This document shows positions 50,501-63,529 of a stretch of 64,000 nt of DNA, piece after piece. The position numbers were made by a program, and so were the translations under genes. Where the stretch lies: positions 1,942,793 to 2,006,792 of the forward strand of contig NC_018392.1 in NCBI RefSeq assembly GCF_000208865.1, in the 5' to 3' direction. The notes under the pieces are model-generated. The model searched no databases. It had not been told where the DNA came from and saw only the letters and a program-made list of their open reading frames with translations. Positions within the stretch are counted from its first letter, which is position 1. Each line of letters opens with the position of its first letter. Origin of the DNA: Neospora caninum Liverpool. Its lineage: Eukaryota > Apicomplexa > Conoidasida > Eucoccidiorida > Sarcocystidae.

Positions 50501-53500
50501 GGTACCACGAGAGTGTCCATTCGCAGGAAAGCGGCCGAGAAGCTGAGGAGACGGCCGAAGGGATCGGAGAAGCTCGGGAACTTCCGAGAAGACGACTTTC
50601 CTCCCAGTTTTGTCCTGTTCGCTTCTCCGTGCCTCGGCCGTGTTTGCTTTCGTTAAAGACCTTTCTTTCTCTGATGCTTTGTGCTGGGTCTGCGTAGCTG
50701 GCGTCGGCGCCTGCGTCGGCTGCTTCGACCGTCTCTCCGCAGGAAGTCGAGAGGCGCACGTTGCGGAGCCGCGACGAGGAGACGTCGCTGACGTTCGTTC
50801 ATCCCCGGAAGAAGAAGAGAGACCAGCTGCTGCGGTTTGGGGCAAAACTCCCGTTTGCGCAGAGACATGGGGGACCAGGGGGCGAGGAGGCCCCAGCGCC
50901 TGCAGACTCGCGCCGCGTGACGTTCCTGTCCCCTGGAGCGCCGGAGACAAACGGAGACAGTCGCAGCGTGGCCTCGCACTCGTCCTGGCCCTCTGCGCCT
51001 GAGGGCTCCGGCAGAGGCAGCGGCGACGGCGCGTCTCTAGGAGGCAGGCATCTCAGCAGAGAGAAGGAAGAGAAGACAGGGAAGAAGGAAGATAAGACAG
51101 GGAAGAAGGACGAGAAGAAGGGGAAGAAGGACGAGAAGAAGGGGAAGAAGGACGAGAAGAAAGAAGAACCCCGGACAGGGATGAAGACCGCACTGAAACG
51201 CTTCAACGCACAGGCGACAAAGAGTGTTCTGGGCGGGGTTGGTGGCCCGCCGGGGCATTTGCTTAGGGGACCCCACAGCGAGAAGCCCGGAAGAGGCCCC
51301 GCGGAGACACACCGCGCGCAGGCGCAGGTTCGCCCTTGCCCACATGATTTGCCGCCGGTTGAAGGCGGCTTCACGCTGTTTGGCGAGCGGTCGCGAGGTG
51401 AGCGTGCAGAAGCGAGCGAGGGAGAGAAAGGCGTGAAAACGGGCGACGCAGGTTCGCAGCCTGGAGGCCACGAATCGAAGAGTGGCCAAGGCGAGAGGGC
51501 GTCGGGCCAGGGCGCGGGCCGTGGAGACAGATTTGCCGAGTTCCCGAGCGCGTTTTCGCCTTCGTCTTTCGCGTTCGATCCCGTTTACAAGGCCTTCGTC
51601 AAGAGGCAGCTTCAGCTGCTCTACGTCGCCACTCTGCTCCGATTCACGCGGTTCTTCCGCTTCTTCTTTGGGCCGGCCCTGGAGGCGACGCGACACTGCG
51701 GGGAGCCCCCACTGTCCCCCGACCTGTTCCGCCATTCACCGTCTCCTTCGCTCTCGGCCTCGTCTCCGCCATCGGGAGGCCAAGAGGGTGCGCGGTGGGG
51801 CGGACCGGCAGCGCAGCGAGCGCGGCCCCTACACCCCGCTGCCTCCGCGGCTTTCTTCTCTTCGATTGCTCACAGTCTCCGGCAGAGAACGCGACAGGCG
51901 CGCTGCGGTGCCCGGGAGCCCGCGCCCCACGGACCCGACGGTCCGGGGGAGGCGGCCGACGAGGCCTTCTTCGGGGACGACGTCTTCTCTTCCTATCGCC
52001 CGCCACCACTCTTCACCTCCCTGTACACGCGGGCGGAAGGCAGCGACGAGCGCTCGGCTCTGCTCTTCTTCATCCTCTGTTTGCTTTGCCAGGACACCCC
52101 GCCAGAGGCGCCGTTCTGGACGTACGGCGAAGACGGCGAAGACGGAGGTCGCGGGCGACACTCGGGCGGAGCTTCCGAGCCTCCTGCTCGGCTGCGCGTC
52201 CCACTGGAAGATCTCTCGGACGCGTTGGCCTCTGCAGCCTCTCTCGCGCTGCTCCCTCTCAGGCAACTGTCCACGTTTTACCACATTTTCCTCTATCTCC
52301 TGGAGCTGGATCGGCTCCTGAGTCCCCCGGCCTCGCGAGGAGCCCCGCCGTGCGGCGCGTGGGGAGACCACTCAGTCGAGGTCGAGGTGTTGGAGATCGA
52401 CGTGCAAGTGCTGAGCGAGCGAGGCCGAGAAGAAATGAAGCGAGAGGCGAGGGAGAGAGAGCGCCGCGGAGGCGATTCGCTCCAGGAAGAAGACACTGTC
52501 TGGGAGATGCGGTGCACACGCAGAAGCCGAAACGGCCCGGAAATGCTCCAGAGACTTCTCTTCATGATGACTGCATGCGCAGATCTCGACTCGGCGATTC
52601 GCATTGCCCTCGCCAGACGGTGGGAGGCGAGACAGGGACCGGAGGCCCAGAGAGACGGGCGCGGAGGGGACGCCTGCGGAAACAGCCTGCATGCAGACAG
52701 TGAAAAGAAGCTCTTCCTGGACCTGCCGCCAAGACGACCAGGTGGCGGCGAAACGAGCGACGGTGAGCAAGAGGGCTGAGCCCGCGTTTCGCGCTCGGAG
52801 GAAGCTTCATCTTCTTTGCGGTTATGCCAATCACGTTTTACCGTGTGGATGCCGACTACCCATCGAAAGCCGTGCTTGTTCTTTCTCGTTTTCGTTTGCC
52901 GGCGTGCCTTCACGCTGGGGGGCGGATCTCTCTGAAGGGAGTCAAGGAAGGATATCTGGATTCTTCGCAGCTCCATGTGGAGTTCTTTTCATCGCGCGAC
53001 GTTCTGCCCTCAAGATCTCGAATCCTTCGCCAACCCCCCGTTCGCCGCACGCTGTCCTCGTCTCCGACTGTGCTCGCCCTTCCTTTGTCCTTCCTTCCGC
53101 TCTTCTCCCTGTTTCCCTCTTCTCTCTGCTTCTCGTGTTCCTCTCTTCTCTTTGTTCTCTGTGCGTGCCTCTCCCTACTCACACCAGTGTGTCAGGTTCT
53201 TTCCGGTATCCTAGCATTTTTGCTTCCCTCATCGTTGCTCGACTTTTCTCCCCCTTTTCTTTCAGGCACGAGCGTCGGTTTCTGTTCAGATTCCGAGTGC
53301 AGCGCCGTTCTCGCCTCCGACGTCGAGAGAGACGGCGCGGGCTCCCAGTCCGCTGCGAAGTTCCGGCAGCGCACGCCGTCGCGTTTCTTCCGCCGCTCCA
53401 GAAGTGCTCGCGGGCTGTCCCTCGGAGGTACCTCCGCGCCTTCTGCGGAGTCCGAGTGTGAAGGCGGCGCTGTCCCCGCGGGGAGCAAAGAGGCGGAGGA

Positions 53501-56500
53501 GCTGAGGCGCGAGGACGGTCGCCCGCCGCTTCCCCACTCGTCCAGCGCGCGGTTTGCGCGGTCGCGGCAAAAAAGCACTGGCTCCCGACGCCTGCGCAGG
53601 GGCGAGGAGGCGCGGGGCGACCCGCCGGACTCGAGAGCCGTTTCCGACCTTCTCAGCCTGCCGCGAGAGCCGCTTCTCGCGGCGTTCTGGGCGCTGGATG
53701 TTCCGCTCCTCCTCTCGTTGCTTCTGCTCCTCTCCAAGTGCTGCCTAGACAGACGAAACGCCTCGGGGCTCCACGTCGACGCACCCGTTCTGGCCCAGGG
53801 CCTCGTCCTCGTCTCGCAAGCTGCGCAGCTCGGCGTCGACCCCACAGCTATCTCCGACCGCGAAGAGACATGGAGACAGGGCCGCGGAGACTCCGCTGGC
53901 CTCTCGGCGGCGCGCGACTCGGGCGCCGAGGCGGGAGGCGAAGGGAAAGGGGTCGATGTCGATCCGCCCACGCTCTTCAGCTTGCGCGAGGCCGGGCGAG
54001 CTGGTGGGGGTCTCCTCCCGCTCTCGCTCCAGTCGGCTGCGCTTCTCCTCGCGGCCTGCGCCTGGCAAAACGCAGCGCCCTCCCTGCCAGAGGTCGACTG
54101 GTTCTACCGCGACAGCGGCGAGTGGAGACGCGCAGAAGCCGAGGGAGAGGTCGAGGGCAGTGAGCAGACGGACGGTGCGACGCGTCGCTCTGCCTCGCCG
54201 GGCCCACTTCCGGCACTGCATGCGTCGCCCCGATCGCCTGCCACGTCCCCCCTTCGCGGAGCGCCGACGCAAGGCGACCTCCGACCGGGATCGATTGGGC
54301 CCTCTGGGGCCGCGCCTTCTTCCGACGGTGTGGGAGGGGAGGCCGCAGACGGCGCGCCGACGTCTCCGGCGGGTGCGTCTCTGCAGAAGAAGGCCGAGAG
54401 TCTGGGGCTTGGGCGCGTGGGGTCTTTGGGCCTTCCTGAGATTCGACAGGCCGAGCTGCTGGGCGAGCTGCGAGTGGCGAGGCGCGGACCAGGCAGCGCT
54501 GATGGATCTCGGGATGGCGCGCCGCTCGTTCTGCAGGACGCCGTCGACGAGGCTTTCGCGCCCATAGGCCATGAGGTCGTGGAGGCTGTCTCCGAGATTC
54601 TCTGCGCCTTTCCGAACTTCCTGAAGAAACCGTTCGTGGAAACTGAAGTCGAGCCGCCTGCGCTCGTCCTCGCGGGCTCGCGGAGCCGCCCTGGGACCCC
54701 GGCAGGGTCGCCCCAGCCGCTGGCTTTGGAGCCCGACGGTCCCGAAGGAGACGCGGACGGCGCGGGACGCGGGCCGGATGCGGGCGAAGCGCCTCGGGGC
54801 CCGGCGGGTGGGGGCGGGCTGGCCGCCTCGAAGGTCGGAGAGAAAACCGGAGACTCGGAAGGCAAGCTGCTCAGACGCGGCTTCTCTCGGAAGAGCTTTT
54901 TTGGCTCGGCCCCGTCCAGCCTTCCGGGCCTTCGCGTGGTCCCTGCAGAAGGCGGAACGGGCGGGGCGGGAGCGGAGAAGATCCGCCTCGAGTCGCCTCG
55001 GACGCAGCCGCTGGGCGGGACCGAAGGCGACCCTCAGAAGGCCGCTCGGAGCCGGTCGGTCTTGCTCCTGGCCCGGAACCGGCGCAAGTCCGGCGCGCCC
55101 TCGGGCGATGGAGCCCAAGGAGCCGGTGCGGGAGCCCACTCGAGGCCCGACGCGGGAGAGCTGCGGGCTGGAGGGCGCAAGGCTTTGGAGACAGTCGCGA
55201 CGGACGAGCCGGGCGACGACTGGGCCTTGCACAAGAAGAGGGCGCTCCGGCTCGTCGAGGAGACGCCTCTCAGTTGGTTCGCAGTTGTTTACGAGAAGCG
55301 AGGACAGAGCCAGAGCCAGTTCGTCACGCAGCTCGCCGCGGGAACAGGCGACGGGATGCATGCAGACCCACTCGTTCTCTCTAAAGAAGGAAGCGACGGA
55401 CAGAAGGGGTGCCCAGGGGACGAGCAAAGCGGTGTGACGGCAGGAAGGACATGTTTCTACTATGAGGCAGCCGAACGGCGCAACTTTGTTCAAGTCTTGA
55501 AGGCGGCCGGCTGGTTCGGGGGGGACTGGTGGACTGTGGACGAGACGCAGCTCGGCGCCCGGAGGCGCGGAGACCCGTGGGGACAAGGTGAGATGGAAAG
55601 GCCCTGCGAGAACGAAAACGCCTCGCCAAATTCTGCAGTCTGCACGGTGACTCTGTTTCGTTTTGCCGCCCTCTCGATCCACCTCAACACCCCACCACAC
55701 CTGAAGCCCCGCGTGCACCGCCGTGTCCTGGGTTTGTTCGCTCTCATGTTTTCCACGCAAAAACGCCGCTTCCCCGAAACCGCGTCCCTGCCCTTGTTTC
55801 CTCCCATTTCTGTCACCTTTGGTATTTTCCCTCCGGGACTGGTTCGCCCTCGCGTGCCGAGGCTGTCCCGTAACTCGCGTGTCTCCGTTTTTGCTTCTCT
55901 TTTTTCGCAGTTCTTCGGCGGTCGTCGTCCAGTCGCCGCTTTTTCTTTCTCTCCCCGGCGCTTCCGTCCCGCGTGGAGCTCCAGCAGGAAGAAGCCGCGG
56001 CGAGTCAGCTCTTGACGCTCTTTTTCCTTCTGCTCCTCCACGGCCAACTCCAGGACTACCGCCGCTTCTTCGAGCCGGCGCTTCTCGCACGCGTCCTGCA
56101 CTTGTGGCGGAGCCTCATCCTCCTGCTGCTCCAGCAAGTCGAGCAATTCGCGCTCGCCTCCCAGGCTTCGCCCCGGGCCGCTCTCCCTGTCTCCTGTTTC
56201 TCGCCCCACGCGGCCGGCGCCGCGAGCTGCGCAGCCTTCATGGTCCCCCCTGCGGCCCTCGCCCCGGCCGCGGCGGGCCCGACGCTGTGTCGCTCGGCCT
56301 CCGGAAAGGCGCTCGGCAAGTCCTCCGGTGTTGGCGGGTTGTCGTTTCAGGAAACGAGCCTCGACGTCCAGCCGTGTCTCTTGGATTGGCGCCGCTTGGA
56401 CGCCGAACAGCTTGCGCAGTGGCAGGCTGGGGTGGAGACACGGTTTGCGGTGATGCTTCGGATTTCGCGGGAACGCGGGAAATCCTTCATCGCTTTGCGA

Positions 56501-59500
56501 GGCGAGCGCACCGGGAAAGAAGAGGACTCGCCGCCGGGGCGGTCGACGCTCCGAGAGAGTTCGCGGCGCCGCGACCGCGAGGGCCGAGACCGCGACCACG
56601 GAGACGAGGGCCGAGACCCCACACCCCGCGGAGACGGCGAGGCCGAGGAGACTCAGGCCCCGTCGCCCCCGGCTCGGGGCAGGGGTCCGTCGGCGCGGCA
56701 CTTTGCCTTCTTCTCGCCGCCCGCAGGGCTGCGTTCTCGATTTCCGTTCTTCGCGCCAGGGGGAGGCGGCGCGGGCGACGCCCAGACGGCCGCGCCCGAC
56801 GAGCTTCCAGGCGACTTGCTGCGTCAAGACGAGCACAGTCTCCGTCTCTCGCTGGTTCTCCGCGGGCCGTCGATCCTCGAAGACACGTTGCGCTGCTTCG
56901 TCTACCAGTCGCTCGCGCGCTCGGCGAGTCGCGAGTTCCGCGGAGCGTTTGCGGCTCTCGAGGCCTACCGCGCGAACCAGCGCGGAGCCCGCGGGTACTC
57001 GGAGCGGGCGAAGGAGTGGAAACGCACGACCGACGCCGCAGTCCCTGCTGACCTGCTGCGGTTGTGCGAGCAGGAACAAGACGCTCTCCTGGACCACGTC
57101 GTTGCGAGTCTCCGCGCGTTTCTGTCGCACCTCCGCGCCGAGCTCCTCCTGTACGCCCCCGCCTTCGACGCACAGCTTCCTCTGCGAAACGAATTCGCCT
57201 TCATTCTCCTCTCCGCCGCACGCCTGCTGATCGCGGCCTTGCTCGCCGAGGTTCTGCGCACCGCCGTCTGGGCAGGGACGGGCGGCGAGGTCGAACTCCT
57301 CCCCGCCAAGGGTGGTGCAGAACTCCTCGAGGTTCTTGGGCGAATTCGAGAAACTCAGCAAAGAGGTGAGCATATTTTGGGTAACGCAGGCAGGCAGTGG
57401 GGAGGGGACAGGAGGGAGAAACGGGGAGGGGACCGAGGAGGTATGCCGGGAACGGGCTTCCAAAGATCTTCCAGCAACCTCAGAAAGGCGGCTTCCACAT
57501 GCGCGCTTCGTAGGAGATCTTCTCCCGACCGGCCAACGGTTGTTTTCGGGCAAAGCCTCCAGATTTTTCGGTCTTTCCGTCGCGGCCCCGTTTCTGTTCC
57601 GGCCCCTTGGCCCGTTTTTCCCCTTGGTCTTTCGCTTTTTTCGCAGTGGTCTGGTGCGTGTGGGTCTCCGGTGTGTGTCTCTGGATTTCCGGCGTCTTCT
57701 CGTCCCTCTCTTCTTCAGGTGACTTTAAGCCGCGTGACGGCGCTCGCGCCTCTCGCCGTCCCGCCGCTCCTGCCGCCGCTAGCGCCCGCCTTCCTCTCCT
57801 CGATCTCGGTGCGTCTGAACTCCTTCTCGTCGACGCTCCTCTCCTTCCTGGAAAAAGACACCTTCGTCCCCGTGAACCCGCCGGAGAGCGGCTACAGCGA
57901 GAAGGCCGCCGACTGCTGGCATGTGATCTTCAACCTCGCGGCTGCGGTTTTGGAGAACCCGGCGCCGATAGACTGGTAAAACGGCCGGAAACTGCGGCCC
58001 CCGAAAAAGGGAAGAGGGGAGAAAAGACGGGAGGAGAAGGGAAAGACAGGAGGGAACGAAAAGGCGGTTAAAAAGGAGAAAAACGGGGAGGAGGAAAGAA
58101 TGGAAAGAAGGTAGGAAAAGGAAAGCAGGCAGAAGAAGGAAAGAAGGTCGATGGACAAGGAGAGTCGAGACGCGAGAGAGTCGTAGAACCTGACCGTCGT
58201 TAGTGCCATGCAAAATCCTTTCACTGGAGATGAAAACGGGAACGGCGTCGGCGGATCTCCTCACAATGCGTGAGCAACGCTGGGACCGTCCCCTTCCTCT
58301 CTGCTGTGTTTTGCGAGGAGAAAGCGAAGCGTTTTGAAAAGAGAGAAAAGTCTGAGGCCTCACACAGCCGTAGAGAAGGCGCCCGGTTGGAGCATTGCCC
58401 CTCACGCTTCTTTTTTTGGGGCTTTGTGTCTCCTGCGGCGAACCTGCTGCGCCCTCCTTTTTGCATGCAAACGCCGCTCCTTCTGGAAGGGGGAAATCAA
58501 CCCAAGAGAGACAGCCGACACGTGGCTAGATCACCGGATTCCTGTATCCCCCAGCCTCCCCCCGAGGCTGGCACATTTTCTCTTCCACGTGCTTTTCTGG
58601 ATATCAGGGCGCTGTGTGCAGAAATGGGGTTGGGCCCCGTCTGGGCGCAAACTGTGTGTGTGGTTTCCTGTCTGTGGTTTCCGCGTTCGCAGGGTGCTGC
58701 CGCATTTCCTCAAGTTTCTGCGTTCCTTCTTCGTCTCCTTTTCTTCCTTCTGCGCCCTGTCGCCCGCGGAGGCGGAGGAGACACCTTCCTCGGCCCTCCT
58801 TCTGCCTCTCCTCGCAGTCGAGCAGAGACAGCTGAAGAATCTCCTGACTTTGCTGGAGCCCGAGGGCCGGAAAGCTCTGAAGGTTGATGCGTCCTTGCAG
58901 TCCGCGGCGATGCTTGCTCTGGCCTCCATGGGCGAGGGCGGAGGCGACAAGAAGAAGAAATCTCCTCTGACGTAAGAGGAGAGCAAGGCGCCAGAAATGT
59001 GGGAAAAATCCGCGAATCGAAGCCTCCACAATCTAAGAAGGCTCCAGACAAGGACGAAGCAAACACCCAGTTGTGGGCACACAGAGACACCCTCATCTAC
59101 ACACATGCAGGTCTACTTATTCACGTATATACTCACGTACATATATATATATATATATAGTATATATAGGTATAGGTAGGTATACATAGGTATATGTGTT
59201 TATGTTTGTACGCGTATGTGCGTATTTCTTTACATGGTTTTTTTCTTCAGGTGGGCCAGCTTCGTGAAGATGGGTCAGCGGATGTGGGGCGAAGACGAAC
59301 AGAAGCGGCTGCGTCGCGAGAAAGGCGCCCACTTAGCAGGGCCCTCAGGCGACTTGCTGGAACCCAGCCAGCGAGCGATTCAGTCAGACGCAGGCGAATC
59401 TGCAAATGGTAAAGGATTCGCGCCCCTCCGTTCTCATTGTGTACAGAGATCAGAAAGAACTTGGTTGTCTGAACTGGAGTCAATTCAGTATCCTAGGAAC

Positions 59501-61956
59501 TCTGATGTCTCTGTTTATTCAGTTTGAGTTATACCAATCTGAACGGTGTGCCACATGCCTCGTAAACGCATACCGCCCCACTTGCGTATCCCTACACGCA
59601 AATACATGAAATCCGACACAACTACTTGATGTGTCTCCATTCTCGATTTCGTATCAATGTGTACGTGCACAGGTACGCGCAGATATATGTATATGCAGAT
59701 CCATGTATGTATATATCTATTAACATATATGTACGTGTATGAAGATGTCTACGTGTATGTACATCTCTATGTTGATGCATGTGGCTGTTGTTCCTGTTTG
59801 TGTGTTTCGCGCGTCTTTCTCAGAGAGTGGGGCGCCGTGTGACGAGGGCCGTGGTCGGAAGGCGAGGAAGAAGAGTTTTTTCCAGGTTTTCGAGGGCTCC
59901 TGGAAGCCCGCGCGAACGTGCACAGAGAGCGACGTGGACGCAGAGACGCTGCCTCGCCTCGAGCGACCGAGGTCGCTGCCGCCGGCGCCCAGTCAGGGCG
60001 ACGGTCGCGGAAAGGAGACTGCGCGGGGACGCAGGCCCTCGGCGTTCAAGGTGAAGCCGGAGCGCGAAGGACAAGCGCGGAGACTCGGACCCGACCTCGC
60101 CTTGCTTCTCCAGGGCGTGGAGGAGGCTGAGCGCATGCAGCGGCGGCACTGCGACGCCCTCGCAGAGGCCGAGGCAGGCGGGGCCGAGGCCGGTCGCGGC
60201 GCGCGCGACAAGGAAGAGAAGGAAGAGCGAGAAGGACGGGACCAGAAGGAGGAGCGCGCCAAGACGAAGCGCCGCCATTCAGGCGCCAGGGACGCGCCGG
60301 AGCAGGGCGCGAGTCAGGGAAAGGGCGTCTTGCGATGGCTGGTCAAGCTCCAGAATGTGGACATGTTTGCGCAGCAACTCGCAAAGCTGAAGGAGAAGGT
60401 GCGGGCCGAACTGGAGAGGAGAGCCCGCGAACGCAACCCGAAGGATGTCGAAATCGTCGACGCACTCGCGGGGTTGGGCGAGCGCGCGAAGAGCGACAAG
60501 GGAGAAGAAGCCAGGAGGGAAGGACGGCAGGCGGAAAACCTGGGTGCGTTCGACCGCGAACAAGAGGCGCAAATGCTCGAACTCGAGGACGTGCTCAGCC
60601 AACGCATGGACGAGCTCCGCGGCCTCCTCCACAACACCGCCCTCAAAGTCTGCGAGTAAAAAACGCACAGAACACACAAACCAGCTTTTCTTGTTAAGGA
60701 TTCCTACGCACACTTTTGGCTGAATCATTTTGGGCGTCGTCCGCTGTATTCGTGTCGCCATTCGGACTTGCATTGCGGGCAGAGGGTCGGCTTTTCGCGT
60801 ATGCGCGTGATCAGGCTTTGTACGCATGCAGATAGGCGCATGCGGCCTGGTCGACCTGCTTGCATGCGAGGGGGATGCGTGGGGAGGGTTTCTCGGCGTA
60901 AACAGCCGTGGGGGTGGAGCGGAAAGACAACCTTTCCTGCGGGCGCTTTCGGAGCACAGACCCAGGGAGAGGAGCAATCGCCTGCTGCCGTCGGGTACTC
61001 GTTTTCGGTGTTTCTGTGATCTCTTGCGTCTTCCCTCTTTTGTCACTCTCTGACGCTAGCTCGTGTGGCCGTGGCGTTTCAGGACTGCAGCGGCGTATAT
61101 TGTGTACTACGAACTCCAACGCGATATTTTCGACAGGCTGTATGGAGAGGACGATTTCGCTTCTTACACCCTCGAGAGGATTGTCGCCGCGCTTCCCAAC
61201 GTACGGGCGAGAGAGAACCGAGTCAAATCAGATCTATAAGCTCCAGAATGCATTTGAATTCGCAAGGAAAGGACGCGTTCAAGAGAGAAGAGCACTCGTC
61301 TCTCTTTTTGTGCCTCTCTTCTGCTCTCTCGTCTCTCGCTCTGGATTTTTCCTGTGTTTGTTGGCCCCGCTCCATGGGCAGTCTCTCTTTGTTGCGGCCT
61401 CGCGTTCCTCTGCCGTTTGCGGCCTGTGCGCGTCTCTCCCGTTGCCTCGATCTGTTTTGGTCCGACGTCTTGCTCCAGTTTGCGTCCACCCTTTGCTGCG
61501 CCTGCGCTTCCAGCTTGCCTTCGTTTGGTCTCTCTGGCGTTTTCTGTGTCGTTCCAGACCGTGGAGCTTTTCTTCGCGGCTGCTCCCAGAGACTACCAGG
61601 ACGACGCAGCCGCCGCTTTCATGCGGTGCCTCATCCAGGTCAGGGGCGCCTAAAGACGCAGTGCGAAAAACAAACCTAGCAGAAACAAAACGAACATGGA
61701 GAAACGAACGCTCCTGTGCTGTCAGTGGAACATGCCTGTTCTTCTGTCGCTGCTGTCCTTCCGTAGACACTCACAATCGCCCTGCGCACTTTTGTTCAAA
61801 CCTATCTCCAACCGCTCAAAACCATGTATCTAGCCTGTGCCTATGGCAAATGTATATACACATATATGCACATGTAGAGACATGTACACGCCTGGGCCTA
61901 GGCCTGGACAGGCACAGGTTTGTGTGCATGCATGTGCATCCTGCATCCATGTGGGG

Positions 61957-61990
<34 letters not shown>

Positions 61991-62030
61991 CCGTACATAT
62001 CCGGGTTGCTGTGTGACTACTTGTCTAAAA

Positions 62031-62065
<35 letters not shown>

Positions 62066-63529
62066 TTTGTGCATGTGGTGTTTTTTTTGTGCTGCGTTTT
62101 AGGCGTGGTGTCTGTTGGTAACGGAACTTGGATACAGCGGCCACGTGTTCTCGGAAGAAGAAATCGACATCCTGGAGGCAGACCTCGACGCTGTTCGGCA
62201 CTACATGAAGGAGAACGAAATTTCGCCCATCTTCGAAATCGCGTCGCCCTCTGGAGAGGTGAGAACGTGCGGCAGAGAGCCACGATCCTTTCGTTCGAAG
62301 GTTCTTGCCTTCGGGTGTCTCTCCACAGCTTCTCTTCCTCGACGCAGGGGCGCAATTGAGCCGCGTCGTGACTCCGGTTTCGCGAAACACACTCGCGACG
62401 AGATCTCGCTCCGAATATGCCTCAACGTCTCGAAACTATCTGTGATCTCTGTGTGTCGCGTGTTTTTGCTTTTTCCTGGATCCGTAGTCCTCACTTCTCT
62501 TCACTTTGTTCTTGCCCTTTGTGTCGCTTTTTCGCAGAAAGTATCTCTGGACATGTTAGAGAAAGTGGGAGACTTCTTCGTTATGCTCGCCAGAGACGGC
62601 GCGTGCCTGGCCCGTGTCGAGCAGAAGGAAGGAGAGAGGAGGCGAGCAGCCGAGAGGGACGGGGCAGGAGCGCGGGAAAGATCAAGGTCAGTCCCAGAAC
62701 AAGTTGGAAAGTGGCGAACCTGTGTGCATCGATCAAAGCATGCGACGTTCGTCTGGAAGTTTGCACATGGCTACTCGTTCCTCCACGTGAAACCCGAGGC
62801 GGGCAATGCAACCAAGCAGATGCTGTCATTGCATGCATTTGTTCAGAACAAGGCTGTTCTCTCCCTCTTCTCGATATATATATGTATATGTATATCGGTG
62901 AGGACGTTTAGTTGGGTGCCGGCTGATGCCGCGTTCTGATAGCCGGTGTGTTTGTTTCTGAGGCAGATTTTGCCTGTGTCTCTGCATGCTCTGTGTGAGT
63001 CGACTCGGAAAGCTGCGCCTGCATGCGAGAAGCTTGGCCCTGGTGGAAGCGTGCGAGAGATAGAGAAAACTTGCCATCGCTGGACCGTGTGTGCCGGCGC
63101 GCGGACCTCACTCGCCGCCGTTTGGACCGGGTGTCGCTGTGCGTTGATTCCTTCAGGAGTTTCTTCCGCGGGCGAAGTAGCCGACGAGGCAGTTTGTCAC
63201 CCACGGCGCAGGAGGGGCGGCGTTCGCGGGGGGGTTCGCCTGGGCTGTTTTCCTTCTCTGGTCGCGCGGAAGGCGAAAAGCGGGAGGTTCGTGGCGATCT
63301 GGAAGCTGGCGGTGAGGGCGGGGTTTTCTTTCGAGCAGGCAGAACAAGCGAGGCAGGAGAAGACGGCAAGGCAGAGGAAAAGAAGAAGGGCGGCGCCATG
63401 GGTTCCGTAGGAAAATGGATGAAGAAGAACCTCATGGGATCTGCGAACGCAGCCTCGAGGCCGGAGGCAGAGCGCACGAGAGACATCTCTCAGTCGCGGG
63501 CTGCCCCGTCGGACTCCGGCGACGAGTAG
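45064..63529 (+). CDS. Munc13-like MUN-domain protein with F-BAR-like N-terminus
   Basis: Munc13/PATROL1-type proteins prepare vesicles for SNARE-driven fusion at the plasma membrane; here presumably secretion. Exons: 45064-45642, 46119-46256, 47346-47577, 47873-50229, 50698 (or 50743)-52762, 53266-55587, 55911-57365, 57719-57975, 58693-58971, 59251-59408, 59824-60655, 61083-61200, 61558-61638, 62103-62258, 62538-62686, 63157-63529. Phases agree except at 57365/57719. About 3,800 aa. Residues 1 to about 315 resemble an F-BAR helix bundle. A heptad stretch follows (LKERETELESEKEQRRAL), then a long Gly/Ala/Arg/Pro-rich region with helical blocks and a GKKDEKK repeat. The C-terminal third has DUF810-like signatures: FVPVNPPESGYS...AADCWHVIF, RWLVKLQNVDMFAQQL, AAAYIVYYELQRDIFDRLY, and VFSEEEIDILEADLDAVRHYM. 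The last two match plant strings of the type YKVVFWDLR...GLY and FS..D...LEEDL..LK.FF. No C2 domain is seen. The tail is Lys/Ser-rich. Confidence 0.75.
51100..51162 (+). repeat. Three 21-bp coding repeats (GKKDEKK)
   Basis: Three near-perfect tandem units of GGGAAGAAGGACGAGAAGAAG in frame, within a longer Lys/Glu/Asp-rich tract (about 51061-51170) of the Munc13-like protein. This probably makes a charged flexible helix and is likely length-variable between strains. Confidence 0.85.
59141..59159. repeat. (AT)n tract in intron 58972-59250
   Basis: AT dinucleotide run followed by TATAGGTA-type degenerate repeats, about 90 bp before the acceptor at 59250. Confidence 0.8.
61958..62062. repeat. 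Two long AT microsatellites in one intron
   Basis: TA runs at 61958-61989 and 62033-62062, separated by about 43 bp of unique DNA. Both lie in intron 61639-62102 of the Munc13-like gene; the second ends 40 bp before the exon at 62103. Confidence 0.9.

Larger units (their letters stand above)
57719..62686 (+). other. MUN/DUF810 domain region (exons 8-15)
   Basis: Eight exons whose joined translation follows the plant PATROL1/DUF810 order. The MHD1-like part is FVPVNPPESGYSEKAADCW...PIDWVLPHFLKFL, with WASFVKMGQRMW after it. It is followed by the RWLVKLQNVDMFAQQL helix and the MHD2-like part CETAAAYIVYYELQRDIFDRLY to GDFFVMLARD. Every junction has GT/AG ends with matching phase, including 60655/61083, where GA + G rebuilds Glu between VC and TAAAY. 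Confidence 0.65.

Noticed and set aside
53745..57553. Long minus-strand open frames (781 and 687 codons)
   Set aside because: Antisense to GC-rich exons 6-7 of the Munc13-like gene. Arg/Gly/Ala low-complexity content with no domain or splice structure.
59754..59763. TGTATGTACA at 59.75 kb as another regulatory copy
   Set aside because: Lies in a degenerate GTAT/ACAT-rich intron stretch where the core arises easily, and lacks the GG/CC flanks of the promoter copies.
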